This document shows positions 21,544 to 33,286 of a DNA stretch of 64,000 nucleotides, in pieces. The notes under the pieces are model-generated. The model made no database searches. It saw only the letters and a program-made list of their open reading frames with translations, and was not told the DNA's origin. Made by a program: the position numbers and the translations under genes. The stretch covers positions 3,100,001-3,164,000 of the forward strand of contig JANUWI010000003.1 in NCBI GenBank assembly GCA_025504975.1, in the 5' to 3' direction. Positions within the stretch are counted from its first letter, which is position 1. The number at the start of each line of letters is the position of its first letter. Origin of the DNA: Plenodomus lindquistii. Taxonomy: Eukaryota; Ascomycota; Dothideomycetes; Pleosporales; Leptosphaeriaceae.

Positions 21544-22623
21544 ATGACCGACTACGCGCAATATCAGCAGCAACCGCACCATGGGCATGCTCCAGGGCAT
21601 ATACAAAACTATGGCGGTGCACAAAACCCAGCCGCAGGGAATCCTTCCATTACTTCCCCCACTCAGCAACAAATGCAATATCAGCAGACTTCACCAATAC
21701 TCCCGTCGCAAGGCTATGGCCAAGGTGGCGCGCCACACCCTCAGCACCACCAGCCCATGAGTTATGCGCAACAGGGCTACATGCCTGGCATGCATCAACA
21801 GTACATGTCGCCAACACAGGCCGCAGCTATGGCGACTGCGGCGGCGGCAGGCCCGCAGGCTGGTTTCTATCCTCAAGATGGTATTCCAGGCCAAATGGCG
21901 CAAGATCCTAGAGCTTCGCCTCGCATGTCCGGTGGCCAAATGAAAGGCGACGGCCGAGTAGCCCCTCGATCACCAACAGCTGTATCGAACGCCATGTCGA
22001 ATGCATTGCCATCGCAAGTGCAGCAAATGACTCCGAGTCAACTCCAGCAGCAACGGCGCATGAGCACGCAGATCAGCAGCCCGGCGATGCAGCAACCGCA
22101 ACCCGTCATGAGTCATGGTGGACCCAGACCGTCCATACCTAACATGTCGCAGCAGCCACCACAACATCAGCAGTCACCGGAGCTAGTATCTGGAGCGCAG
22201 CCTGAGGAGGCTCCTCTGTATGTCAACGCTAAGCAATTCCATCGAATCCTGAAAAGGCGCCTTGCACGTCAAAAGCTTGAGGATGCACTGCGATTGACAT
22301 CAAAGGGCCGTAAACCCTATCTTCACGAATCCAGACACAATCATGCCATGCGCCGCCCACGTGGTCCTGGTGGTCGCTTCCTGACTGCTGACGAGGTTGC
22401 TGCCATGGATGCTGGGAAGGGAATAGATGGTGAAGACGGCAACAAGGAGAATGCCTCTATGCCACCCAAGGCCGGCAGCTCTGGGCCCAAGCGCAAAGCG
22501 TCATCAACACAGCTGAAGGCCACACCGAACAACAAGAAGAGTAAAGCCGGCGCTGTCCAAAGACAAAGCACAAGTGAAGACGATGAGGAGGATGACGATG
22601 ACGACGCTGAAGATGACGGCTGA
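21544..22623 (+). CDS. HAP2: CCAAT-binding factor subunit HapB (HAP2/NF-YA)
   Basis: Single exon, 359 residues, from the ATG at 21544 (context CACCATGA). The long upstream in-frame extension begins without ATG. The N-terminal 220 residues are rich in Gln, Pro, Ser and Met (QQQPHHGH, QMTPSQLQQQRR). The NF-YA core is at about residues 222-283. Its subunit-association helix is APLYVNAKQFHRILKRR; a linker follows, then the DNA-contact segment RKPYLHESRHNHAMRRPRG with GGRFLT after it. A basic/acidic tail (KNKKSKAG-like and EDDEEDDDDDAEDD) closes the protein. It joins the HapC/HapE histone-fold dimer on CCAAT boxes and, with HapX in fungi, governs iron and redox genes. Fungal HapB proteins carry a nuclear localisation signal after the core; PKRKASS here fits. 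Confidence 0.96.
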   Translation: MTDYAQYQQQPHHGHAPGHIQNYGGAQNPAAGNPSITSPTQQQMQYQQTSPILPSQGYGQGGAPHPQHHQPMSYAQQGYMPGMHQQYMSPTQAAAMATAAAAGPQAGFYPQDGIPGQMAQDPRASPRMSGGQMKGDGRVAPRSPTAVSNAMSNALPSQVQQMTPSQLQQQRRMSTQISSPAMQQPQPVMSHGGPRPSIPNMSQQPPQHQQSPELVSGAQPEEAPLYVNAKQFHRILKRRLARQKLEDALRLTSKGRKPYLHESRHNHAMRRPRGPGGRFLTADEVAAMDAGKGIDGEDGNKENASMPPKAGSSGPKRKASSTQLKATPNNKKSKAGAVQRQSTSEDDEEDDDDDAEDDG

Positions 22624-23323
22624 AGATGTATCTTTGGTCCGCATTGTTCTCTTCGACTGTTCGGTCCTTACACCCTTTAATCTTGACTTTTGCTCGTCCG
22701 AAAATTCCCCTTGATTTGATGATTTACGAAGCGTTTGCTTTTGGGATTCCCGGTAGCTTCTGCATGTTACTCTGTTGTCCAAGTAGTGACACACTAACCG
22801 CCAAATTGTTTTATTCCAGCGTCGGATTGGGGGACTTGTAGCATACACATGGATTGGGCGATTGGGGCAACGGTACACATGTCTACTATGGACTGACTTT
22901 GTCGCTGTACTCTGGCGGGGCTGCTTTCTTCTCTTCTACACTGGTCCCTGGACATTTGTTGGATTTGCAATTGTTCCCTTTGTGCTTTTTGTTGTTACCC
23001 AATACCCACATTCGCTACTTGGCGCGGCTGGAAGCCTGACTGCACTGCTTGTAATGGCCGGTGGGTTCTACTAGAAAGGGTCCTCCTTCATCGGATGAAA
23101 ATCGATACCAATCTCAATGTACTTGCTCTATTCTCAGCTTTTGCCAGATAATCTTGACGTGCCTTGATCGGCCAATGAGTACTGATGTTGATAGTGAGTG
23201 CTAGTCGCAGGCGGATGTCTTGTAGGCGTTGATATATCTGCTGATAGGATGGCGACTCTTTCTGCCATGTCTCGGTAGTCGAGATGGCTGCGCAACAGTT
23301 GGAATGCATGAGTCACCAGTGTG
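22624..23323. other. Intergenic, HapB 3' flank
   Basis: No gene is supported. Two overlapping plus-strand ORFs (22854 to about 23074) have hydrophobic translations but no recognisable motif. The inverted-repeat element begins right after this stretch. Confidence 0.45.
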
Positions 23324-23562
23324 TACGAAGGAGCTCGTATTTATTGCGTCCCCATCTCATGTTATTAGCATGACGCTTGCGCCTACACAGTAGCCAGGAG
23401 ACAACAAAAGCACGCAGGTATAATAGAAAAAAAAATCTTTACTACTTCTAGAGTATACGTAAAGTATTCAAGGACATTCAGCCCTGTTCTAAGTGTGGTG
23501 TATTGGCTACAGCGAGCAGCATGTACACCTTTGGTGACTCAGTAAATAGGAGCTCCTTCGTA
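23324..23562. mobile_element. MITE copy 1 (TA-flanked, about 235 bp inside)
   Basis: Terminal inverted repeats are visible: the left end reads TACGAAGGAGCTCGTATTTA, and the right end, reverse-complemented, reads TACGAAGGAGCTCCTATTTA. The outer TA on each side may be the target duplication. The interior has no ORF, so it is non-autonomous. An internal motif, AGCATGACGCTTG at about 23368, recurs in the copies at 35.9 and 59.3 kb. TA flanks suggest Tc1/mariner-type mobilisation, which is inference. Confidence 0.8.
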
Positions 23563-23780
23563 GTTTGAGGTTTGAGATCACACCTCGGTTGGTGAACGGA
23601 TCTGGGATTTACTCGCAGTGCGGACCCTCACATGCCGAGCATGTACGGCAACCACCACTTTGGGAAGTTGAACGATAAGGCCTTTCCACTTACTTCCATG
23701 GCTTGTTGTACAAAATGACCCCGCACATTGCCACACTCTGCATACGACTTCACCAAACGTTCTAACACCAATTGTACCTA

Positions 23781-25299
23781 ATGGCGAAAAGACCATCCAG
23801 TCAAACATCCCTCGCCGAGTCGGTGCAAGAGTTGCCGTACGACGAGCATGACGCCATCGTTTCCGAGGGAGAAGACAGCGAAGAAGAATGGAAGGCAATT
23901 CGGCTCAAAGTCGACCTGCGATTGTGCAGTATCGCGGGCATCCTCTGTAGTCTAAATTTACTGGACAGTGGGGTCATCTCGTCAGCGTCTGTCACATCAA
24001 TGCTCAGCGACCTGGAACTCGACGTTGGCAACAGATACTCGGTTTCAATCTTCATCTTCACCATAGCATCCATTGCTTTCCAACTACCTTCGACTATTGC
24101 GGTTCGGACCTTTGGGCCACGACTCTGGTTTGCATTCATCACTTTCTGCTTTGGAGTCATCACTCTCTGTACAGCATTCGTGCAGACATGGAGGCAAATG
24201 ATTGCACTCAGGATTTTGCTGGGTATCGCCATGTCTGGTATCTATCCCGGCCTGACTTACCTCATCTCGACATGGTACACGAGGAAAGAGCAGCCGTTAC
24301 GCTTTGCGCTGATGCAGAGCGGGGAAGTTATTGTGCTGGCCACGGGAGGCATAGTAAACTTTGCGCTCAACAACACGCTGGACGGCACGTACCTCAAAGG
24401 CTGGCAGTGGATGTTCGTTGTCCAAGGTTCTATCACGGCATTTATTGGCATCATAACATACTGGTGGATGGTCGGTTCGTGACGCCTATGGACGAAATGC
24501 TTGTGAAACATACACTGACTTCTTACACCTACCTCTAGACTTTCCCGAACACGCACACACGTCGTTCTACTTTCTAACGCCCAAGGAAAGCGCACTCGCC
24601 TCATCGCGGATCGAGAAAGACCGAGGAGACGTCGAGCCTGACCTCTTTGCATGGAGTAAGGTCTTGGTTCACGCCAAAGACGTCAAAGTGTATGGGTTTT
24701 GCACTTTGTATTTCCTGCAAAACCTGGTCTCGACTTCATTGTCTTACTTCTTGCCCATCATACTGCAAGGCGGCATGGGTTTCTCGAGCAACAAGGCAAT
24801 CCTGCTCTCAGCACCACCGTACTACTACGCAGTCGTTCCTGCTATCCTATCTTCACTGGTCGGCGACAAATACCAGCTCCGTGGTCCAGTCATCACTGTC
24901 AACAGCATCTGCCTCATTGTGGGGTTTTGCATGCTAGGGTTCTCTTCTCAGGTGACTGTCCGATATGTGGGCACATATCTTGCGACAGGCGCTTATGTGG
25001 CCAACTGGGCCGCCATGGCAACATACCAGGCCAACAACATCGTGGGGCAGTGGAAGAGAGTATGGACGGCTGCGCTGGTGACGGCGTTCAACGGGGCGGG
25101 CGGGATCGCTGGGAGTTTCATCGTCAGGCAGCAGGAGAGTCCGCGGTATATGACGGCGATCTGGGTCAGCATCGGCAGTCATATTCTGATCATCGGTGTT
25201 GTGGGCTTGTTCTCGGTGTGGTTCTACATGGCGAACCAGAGGCAGAGAAGAGGGAAGATGGTGTTGGAGCGGACGGAGGGTTTCCGGTTCACGTATTAA
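23781..25299 (+). CDS. MFS transporter, anion:cation symporter (Dal5-like) family
   Basis: Two exons, 23781-24474 and 24539-25299, 484 residues. The 64-base intron has donor GTTCGT, slightly unusual, but the join (YWWMV to DFPEHAHTSF) restores the frame. The protein looks like a 12-helix transporter: an acidic N-terminus, a first helix region around SIAGILCSLNLLDSGVISSA, and the family signature RILLGIAMSGIYPGLTYLIS-TWYTRKEQPLRFAL. A central loop (PKESALASSRIEKDRGD) is followed by the second half, with ANWAAMATYQANNIVGQWKR. These are hallmarks of fungal allantoate, nicotinate or biotin-type permeases. Substrate cannot be assigned. An ATG at 23781 was chosen; three codons upstream the frame opens from TTG only. 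Confidence 0.9.
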
Positions 25300-25826
25300 G
25301 CGGGCATGTGTCAAGACAGACGGTGCATTAGGGTGCAGATAGGGGGCATGAAACCAAAGTATCTGAATTTTGGCAGCAATGTACCGTACTCCAGCACATG
25401 AAGTGCAGACGACGCCTGTCTGGGGAGCTGCTGACGTCGGTGTGGGTCAAGGCCAATGGCGGCCCGAGCGAATGCTAGCCCGTGCTTCACAGCCTCACGG
25501 CGTCGTGGACCAAACCACCATCTTCTCTCCCGCCGGCTTCCCACAGCTCGAGCTCCCCCGCAATTGCCTCTGCTCGCGTGCACCAGCATCCTCCTGTCTG
25601 CGTCCCCCGCGACACTGCGCCTGTACAGCGTGTGGCGACTTGGACAGAGTGCCCTGCGCCGCCCATTCCCCCTGGCGAGCCCCTCGAAGCGTGGCCGCAA
25701 GCCGCACCGCTCCGCTGAGCTTATGCGCATCGTCGCCGCCTGCCCACGCCTGCCCACGCCTGCAACACGCCCCCTTGCCCCCCACCCCCGGCGTCCACAG
25801 TGAGCGCCGCCCCGCCCGCCGCCACA
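25300..25826. promoter_or_regulatory. SLA1 promoter region
   Basis: 527 bases between the MFS stop and the SLA1 start. The last 250 bases are C-rich and probably form a pyrimidine-rich promoter/leader, as in other highly expressed fungal genes. Confidence 0.4.
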
Positions 25827-28800
25827 ATGGTGTTCCTGGGCATCTACCGGGCCATCTACGACTATGAGCCCCAGAGCAGCAACGAGCTGGCCCTGGCCGA
25901 GGGCGACGTGTTGATGGTGCTGGAGAAGTCGGCCGACGACGACTGGTGGAAGGCCAAGAAGAAGGGGCGCGCGGACGAGGAGGACGAGCCCGAGGGCCTG
26001 ATTCCCAACAACTACATCGAGGAGGCCGGCCCTGTTGCGCAGGCAAAGGCCCTCTACGACTACGCGCGCCAGACAGACGAGGAGCTCTCGTTCAAGGAAG
26101 ACGCGCTGCTCGACGTCTACGACACCACCGACCCCGACTGGACGCTGGTGGGCGTGGAGAGCGAGTATGGCTTTGCCCCTGCCAACTACATCGAGCTCAT
26201 CAAGGGCAGCGGTGCGTCTGCTGCTGCTGCAAACCACGGCGCACCCTCACCGGCACTGCCCTCTCGACCTGCCATGCCCGCTGCCGCCGACTCCTTCGAC
26301 GACGACGACCAGCCGCCTACCCCAGACTCGCCTCCGCGCCCCAGCCCGGCAGCGGCTCTTGCTGGTATCATCCAGAAGAAGTCGGAACAGAGCGCCTCCC
26401 GATCGACCATCTCCCCGCCCCCGAATATCAGCGCCCCTGCCAAAAGGCGCGTGCAGTTCACCCCCGAAGATTCTGACGAGGAAGCGCCCCCTCCTCGACT
26501 GCCCACGCGCCCTCTCTCCGAGTCAGCCTCCCCCCCGCCAACCCAGTATGCGCATCAGCGAGAGCCATCACCCCCTACGCGGCAAGCCTCACGGAGTGTC
26601 ACCTTTGACCAATACGATGCCCAGCCCCGAGACGCCAGTCCAGCGACGCCACTTTCGGGCTCTGGTTACCACCTGTACAACATTTACGAATACCTTACAC
26701 AGCCGGGCAAGAATAAGAAGATGCCCATGACACTGGGTATTAACATTCCAAAGGGCATGATTATGATTGCACCCGAGAAGTCGCGCGATGGGCCCCAGCA
26801 AGAGTGGAGTGCGGAGAAGATGGAGTACTACTCGCAAGAAGGCAAGCACATCTTCATGGAGCTGAAGCAGCCCAGCAAAAGCGTCGACTTCCACTGCGGC
26901 GCCAAAGACACTGCTTCGGAGATTATGCTTGCCCTTGGCGAGCTCGCCGGAGCGGCCAAGGGCGCCGGGCTGCGCGAGGTGCTCGCCGCAGGCTCTGGCA
27001 GCTCGAACGTGCAAAAGAAGGGCAAGATGCTGTTCGACTTCATGGCCCAAGGCGATGACGAAGTTACGGTAGGCCTGGATGACGAAATCTTGGTTCTCGA
27101 TGACTCGGCCAGCGACGAGTGGTGGAAAGTTAGACGGTTGAAGAACGGCAAAGAAGGCGTCGTACCAGCTAACTACGTTGAAATCACAGAGACCGTTCCG
27201 ATCCAAAGTTCTGCCTCCTACATTGCTCGTTCAGGGACAAACGCCGGTCGGTCGACAGTCGAGCAGAACAGGCGTGAGGAAGAGGAGCTTGCGCGTCAAG
27301 CTGCGCGACGGAAGAGGTCTGAGAGCGAAGCAAGGACCGATCAGGTAGGCCCTGGCCTGCAGTTGCCCTCGCGTAATTCCAGCCTCATGCAAACAAACGT
27401 TGACCATCGTCGTACTTCACAGAGATCAAGCAAGCGCGAAAGCTCGACCAAGGACTCGAGCTCGAAATCTTCCTCTAAGCCTAGTAAGTACCCCCAAGAA
27501 GATGCTATGCCAAGCTGTGTGATTTCTGGCATTCAAGTACATAATGCGCATTCAACACCCGAGAGGCGTCAAGGGCAAACGTGTTCGCTAACGTGTATAT
27601 GTAGACTCCGCCAAGGTTCGCACTTGGACAGATCGGTCGGGTTCGTTCAAGGTCGAAGCTGAGTTCATCCTGATCAAGGATGGTAAGATTCACTTACACA
27701 AGGTTAATGGCGTCAAGATCGCAGTGCCTGTCACCAAGATGTCAGTCGAGGACCTCGAATACGTCGAGCGTGCCACAGGCGTATCCCTCGACGATGACAA
27801 ACCATTGGCAGACTTGAAGAGAAGAAGCACGCAGCGGGCTAGGGACGCAGGACCACGTTCACCAGGCATTACTGTTGAGAAGAAGCCCGAGTACGATTGG
27901 TTCGATTTCTTCCTGAAGTGTGGCGTCAATCCCCAGATCTGCGAGCGGTACGCTCAGGCGTTTCACAAAGACCAGATGGGCGAGGAGAATATCCCTGATA
28001 TTACGCCGGCACTGCTACGCACACTGGGCTTGAAAGAAGGTGACATTCTTCGTGTCACTAAGCACTTGGATGTCAAATTTGGTCGAACAGGCGACAAGCG
28101 CAACGTCAATGCGGAGGATGGTGAGGAGGGAAGCGCAGGTGGACTCTTCTCTGGTCCAGGTGGCGCATTGAGGAACAATACACGCAAGGGACGACCTGCA
28201 CCTCCTGTACAGACCAGTGACGTTGTCGATGCGAAAGCGTTTGAACCGAAAGACGACGGTGCAGCGAAGAAGCCAGCAGACTCGACGGCAACTCCCTTGG
28301 CTTCTGCTCCTACGCCAGATAAGAAGGTGGACGGGTTCGAAGACAATGCCTGGGACGTTAAGCCATCCAGAACTGCCTCAGCATCTGCCGCGCCTCCCGC
28401 GGCGTCACCTCCTCCAGCACAAGCAGCGCCTCCTGTGGCAAAGCCTCCTGCACTGACGGGTTCAATGGGCGAACTATCCTTGCTCGATATGCCTGCGTTG
28501 AAGCCGGAAGAAATCGCTCAACCGCCACCAGCTCCTCAGCCAGTTCAAGCACCCGCTCAGCCTGCTCCAGCTCCCGTCCAGCAAGCACAGCCAACCGGGG
28601 CTACCCCAACGCTATTCGAGCAAGTTGCTGCCATTAAAGCTCTCACTCAACCTCATAACGTTGCTCCACCACGGATGCGACCGCAGGCACCTCAGCAACA
28701 GGCGACCGGTGGGCTCATCGCCCCACCACCACAGCGATCATCTTCTGCTCCCATGAACCCCCAACAGAGCGCATTCGGTCCTCCTCCACCTCTGCAGCCA

Positions 28801-29483
28801 CAGCTCACAGGCTATAATCCCAACATGATGCAGAACATGCAGGGTATGCAACCGCAAATGACTGGATATCCTCAACAACCTGGCAACATGGGATTCCAAA
28901 ATGGCATCATGCCCCAGCCAACAGGCTACAACGGCATGTCTGCACCACCACAGCAACCCATGCAAACCGGGTTTGCGCCATTCCAACAGCAGCAGCCCAC
29001 CGGTTTCCAACAGCCCATGCAAACAGGCTACCAACAGCAAGGCTTCCCTCAGAACGGAAGTCCATTCGCAGACCCCCCACGAGCACCTTTCCAACCCATG
29101 CAACCCCAGCAAACAGGCTACAACACCTTCCAGCCCTCCCCACTCAACCCCCAAGCCACAGGTATCAATCGCTTTCTGCCTCCTGCTCTCCAACCCCAAC
29201 CAACGGGCTTCATGTCAGCGCAGGCTCCTCCCCCCGTCCCACCCATGCCCAGCATGCCGCAAATGCAGCCCCTAGTCCCCCAGAAAACGGGTCCACCCCC
29301 TACAATCAAATTCGGCGTGCCTGCGGCCAAGAAGCTTACACCGCAGCCGACGGGGAGGGCAAACCTCGCTAATGCTAGTACGTATCCCATTTTTCCTCTC
29401 CTCTTCTCTCCTCGTATAAAGTTCCCCCCTACAACAAAAAACTAACAATGATTACAGCGCCGCAGAACCCCTTTGGTTTTTAG
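25827..29483 (+). CDS. SLA1: Actin-patch/endocytic adaptor Sla1
   Basis: Three exons, 25827-27483, 27605-29377 and 29458-29483, 1151 residues. Two SH3 domains open the protein (YRAIYDYEPQSSNEL near residue 5; KALYDYARQTDEELSF near 75). A third lies near residue 395 (KMLFDFMAQGDDEVTV to GVVPANYVEI). SHD1, which binds NPFxD cargo signals, begins exon 2 (VRTWTDRSGSFKVEAEF). SHD2, a SAM-like domain, follows (FDFFLKCGVNPQICERYAQ). The C-terminal third has about eleven LxxQxTG-type repeats (PQMTGY, PMQTGF, QPQQTGY, VPQKTG), Prk1/Ark1 kinase targets in yeast. The 26-base last exon ends in NPFGF, an EH-domain ligand (Pan1/End3). Sla1 links cargo, Las17 and Pan1 during clathrin-mediated endocytosis. 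Domain order and length match the family fully. Confidence 0.96.
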
Positions 29484-31326
29484 ATTTGATGATGAAAAGT
29501 GGTCTTTGGTGCTTGGTGCTTGGTCGCTTGCTGCATGGTGGTGGTGTATAGCTAGTTTGTTGCTTGCTCCTATTGAGCGATGGGTAATTCTATTAAATGC
29601 ACAGATCAGGTCTACTTTACCTTGGTTATATATCTGCGCGCGCTTTGTACATAACTTTTGGGGACACGTTGAGGAGGGTGCTGGTTGGAAGTCTGGTCTG
29701 GTCTGGTCTGGTCTGCTTGGGGGCTTTCCTTCATAGCATGGTTTGAGTGTTGTTGTCTTTATAGCCATACATAGGTAGCCCTTTTTGCTGTTTTTATTCG
29801 AAAACTTACAGTTTGCGTACAGATTTACTTCGAGGTACATGAGTTTCGTCGTGCTGTACTCGAAATGCATAAATGTTTAGTCTGTGGAGTAGCGAGGAGA
29901 AGACATATAGAACTGCAGCTTGTTAGAGTAAAGTTGTAGGTGCTCCGAGACGGTAGAACTAAGGGACTTTCTGTCGATAGGAGCGAGGGTGGTTTTTTGG
30001 AATTGGAAATGTGCGCTATCGGGCCGATGAAGCATGCGTGTTCGGTGAGGCTGAAGTTTTGGGGCTGCGCTGCTGCGCAAAGACAAATGAATTTCCTTTG
30101 AGGTTTTTTTTTTTTTAGCACTTTGCTTGCATCTACACCTAAGCTTGTAAGCCTATGAAAACTGAAGACTGAGGAATCATCTTGTAACTCGAACAAGTTT
30201 ATGCCTCATGCGTTGTCCCGTTTTAATGTTACTCCCCTGCGACGAGACTCACGGTCCGTCGCGAGACCGAGATATCCAAGCTTTTGCCAAGAAAGAGCTT
30301 AACACGCGTCAATCGTGGCATGCAGTGGGGCCAGAGTCATCCCTGCAGTGGCTGAGTTGGGCATGCGGGAATAACTGTGTGATGTGTTTCTAGGAGAACA
30401 AGTCAGTAGCCTATGCGATCGTCTAGAGTAGAGCATCTGGAGATTGATCGCTGTAGCCGTATCGCGTGTTCACAAACAGACCAAGTTGTCCAGCGAGCGA
30501 CATGGATCGAGGTTCGAAACTGACAACTCCTTTGAACCTCGAACATGCGCGCCCAATGCACAGGCCACACGTTGTCACACTGCTGCTGCAAAACTACCAT
30601 CCCATCCTCCTGTGCACTTACTACTTGCCACAGCATCCACCGTGGAGTAAAGCCCGCTCTGCATAACTCACCTAGTCTCTCCCCTAGCCAGCCTGCATAC
30701 ACAGATGACTAACCCCCCAGAGGCGCAGTCACACGCCCCTTCGTACCCCAGAACCACGGCGAACGACGATCTAGCCCAGTGCGCCAATAAAAACAACACG
30801 CGGCATGTGAAGAAGTGGAGAGGGGGTGTGGCTGCGACCTGCCCATGCAGATGGCGCTAGGATGGTGTCTCCGCTTTTTGTTGCCGATTGCTGCGCGCGG
30901 TCGCGGTCGAGGGAAAGCAAAGCGTGTGGGTGTGGGTTTAAAGACGGTGCTGGGCCCCCGGGTTGTGGCTGTTGCTGCTTTGGTCCCTCTTCCCTTTACA
31001 CCTACTACTCTACTCTACTCTACAGCGCGCTACTACTCTACTCTGTATAACTCCTCTTGTCGTGCGAACGTTTGCAATTACCATACATTGAAGATACATA
31101 CATATCCCATTGATTGTTGCAACGCCGATCCGACACGTTTTCTTCGCCAAACGAGTATCGACGCGCAAGCTCCTCGGCGCAAAAGCTTAGCTGTCGCACG
31201 CTTCACATCTACACATCGACACACCTACACATTCCATACCCGCGACAATCGAACATCTTTGTCGCACAAAACCCTATCCTGAAGCTCTCGTTAACCTTGC
31301 CTTAAACACTTGGTCTTCACATCACC
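29484..31326. other. 1.8 kb intergenic, no gene seen
   Basis: Contains a (GGTCT)n repeat at about 29691-29716 and a T run at 30104-30116. The ORFs overlap on both strands with no recognisable product. The stretch 31000-31320 is C/T-rich with (CTACT)n units and is probably the leader of the CYSTM-type gene. Confidence 0.5.
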
Positions 31327-31858
31327 ATGTCCGCACAAGGCTACTACCAAGGCCAACCGCAGCCGCAATACCCACAGCAAAGGTACCACTCACCCCCCTC
31401 TCACCCCCATCAATTCCTGCACCTCTCTACACCACAAATCAGCACAATCCAAACATCCCACATTCATAAACTTCACTAACAACCCCTCTCTCCCCACACA
31501 GCTACGGTCCCCCAACCGGAGCCTACCCCCCACAACAACAATACGGTGGCCCTCCCCCCCAACAACAGCAAATGTACTACGGCCCGCCACAAGGCCAACC
31601 GCAATACCAGCAAGCGCCGCCTCCGCAGAAGAAGGACCGGGGATGTTTGACTGCGTGGTAAGTTCATTTCCCTCCCTTCCTCCCATCCTTGGTGTTGGTT
31701 TCGAAGCAGAGTTGTGGATGTGGATGTGGATGTGGATGTGTTATGTGCTGCGCTGACTGTGGGGATTTAGCTTGGCGACGCTGTGTTGTTGTTTCTTGTG
31801 TGAGGAGTCGTGTGAGTGCTGTTTGGATTGTTGCGAGTGTTGCGTGGATGTGTGCTAG
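31327..31858 (+). CDS. CYSTM-type small protein with Gln/Pro/Tyr-rich head and cysteine-rich tail
   Basis: Three small exons, 31327-31382, 31502-31657 and 31771-31858, 99 residues; introns of 119 and 113 bases. The N-terminal 65 residues are rich in Gln, Pro, Tyr and Gly (QQQMYYGPPQGQ). After KKDRG comes a cysteine-rich hydrophobic segment (CLTACLATLCCCFLCEES) as in CYSTM proteins, tail-anchored membrane proteins linked to stress tolerance in fungi and plants. The usual family ends shortly after the CCCC stretch. Here the tail continues with further CC and CxxC pairs (CCLDCCECCVDVC), about 15 cysteines in all. Each exon is too short to stand out alone; the splice was confirmed by phase and by the domain reading across the second intron. 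A hexanucleotide repeat lies inside intron 2. Confidence 0.88.
31711..31740 (+). repeat. (GTGGAT)n microsatellite in an intron
   Basis: About four GTGGAT units in intron 2 of the CYSTM-type gene. It sits between donor 31658 and acceptor 31770, so variation would not change the protein. Confidence 0.7.
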
Positions 31859-32591
31859 ATGGTGTGTGAGACTGGATCGGTATGGCTGAGTTGTGGGGAC
31901 GATTGCATGCAAGTATTTTTTTCGACGGGCATGCGAGGTTGGAGTGTTTATGCTTCTCTAGGGCACGATGCTGCTTTGCCTCTGGTTGGTGGTTTCTCTT
32001 CAATACGGTACGGCATTATGATAATCACAAGTTTCTTTGCTTATTGGTCAGTCGTGGCTTTGGGTTTTGTGGTTTTACCAGTGTGCTTATTTTTCTTCTA
32101 TTCAACTTGATATTAGGAACACGGTCTTGACTGCAGATTAGGATGGCGCTCGCATGGATTGATACACCCCCTATGCCAGATAATGCTGCACTCGTATGCT
32201 CCTAGGTCAAAGAAGCACAACAGGTAAAGTACAAAAGCGCCACTGCATGCTCTACGGTACATGGGGAGTACAATTACAAGCTAAAGTCATAGGTGTCAGC
32301 CTCTCGGTGCTTCGTGGAGGTAACAGCAGCCCGGGTCGATGATACGATAAATCCGAGCTCCTTCGTACAGGCAAGCTCACCATTGTCACAGACTTCTGGA
32401 AACGCAAGTAGTCATTGTAAAGTGTCATCATTCCATTGCATGTCTAGTATCTGCTAACCATCTCTACATGGAACTATTATGAACGCCTCGGAAGCGTCTC
32501 GTGAATCTCTCGCCATTCGATCAAACATGCCCATTCTGATCCCACAGATGTTGTACAGTCACTTGTCGTGTCCGACTGCCTAAGGGGGCTT
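31859..32591. other. Intergenic between convergent genes, with one solo inverted-repeat end
   Basis: 3' flanks of the CYSTM-type gene and the first KP4-like gene. No ORF is supported. The only recognisable item is a MITE end at 32345-32367. Confidence 0.5.
32345..32367. mobile_element. Solo terminal repeat of the TA-flanked MITE family
   Basis: Reverse-complemented, this reads TACGAAGGAGCTCGGATTTA then TCG, matching the ends of the elements at 23.3 and 35.9 kb in about 19 of 20 positions. The element would extend to the left, but I could not find its other end or the shared internal motif, so it is a truncated or strongly diverged copy. Confidence 0.6.
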
Positions 32592-33286
32592 CTAGCAAAT
32601 TTGCTCGCCGCAGCCGTTGAACACAAAGTTGATGGTGAGCTCACCGTCCTCGACGTCGTTGCCGGGATGGAGGGGGACGCTGCCGCAGCCTGTACGGTCA
32701 CCGTTAGTCCGTACTCGGAGAGGGTTGCCATGGCGTCACTTACGATTACAACCATGGTCGCGGATCGCCTTGATGGCTTGCTTGATCTGAGCGCCGGTAA
32801 CCACCTCGCCTTCCTTGAGGTTCTGGGGAAAGACACAGAGGCCATTCTTGTCGGCGTCGGGGCAGGTGCGGCATTGATGGCAGAGGGAGCAAGCGATGAG
32901 CTGACCGTTCGTCCACTTATAGTTATCGGCTATTAGGGGGCAGCGGGGTTAGTCGCGGTGTGAGGTGGCAAAGCGGAGAACGGACAGTGGACTTACGAAT
33001 TCGATCGGTGATGGTCTGGAGGAAGGGAATGTCAGTGTTGCAGCTAACACAGCGGCCGCTGCCACGGCAATTGATACCCAAGAGGACTTCGGCGCTGTGG
33101 GGATCGTCGGAGCGACGCGAGACACTGCCTTTGGGAGGCGGTTTCGTCGAACCCCAGCCGGCAGGCAAAGGGTAGTCTGCGCAATGTTAGTGCAGGCGCG
33201 GTGAGTGCGAGAGCGTGACCCATACCCTTGGCGATGACGGAGACGGTCCAGCAGAGGACGGCCGTGAGGAGCGGAGTGAGCTTCAT
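32592..33286 (-). CDS. KP4-like killer-toxin-fold secreted protein, copy A
   Basis: Four exons, 33286-33226, 33176-32997, 32929-32744 and 32689-32592, 174 residues; all three introns are phase 1. Residues 1-19 form a signal peptide. A short pro-region with a dibasic RR precedes the mature domain. The mature part starts at LLGINCRG and holds twelve cysteines, with the KP4-family landmarks NGQLIAC, GLCVFPQN, a DHGC motif followed by CGSVP, and GELTINFVF. KP4 is a secreted killer protein of a Ustilago dsRNA virus that inhibits calcium channels. Cellular homologues occur in several plant-associated ascomycetes, where roles in antagonism or in the host are proposed. No break, frameshift or missing conserved cysteine is seen. 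Toxicity here is not shown by sequence. A close paralogue lies 376 bases upstream. Confidence 0.9.

Noticed and set aside
25311..26237. 308-codon minus-strand ORF
   Set aside because: It overlaps the Sla1 SH3 exons antisense; its Gly/Arg/Val-rich translation has no motif.
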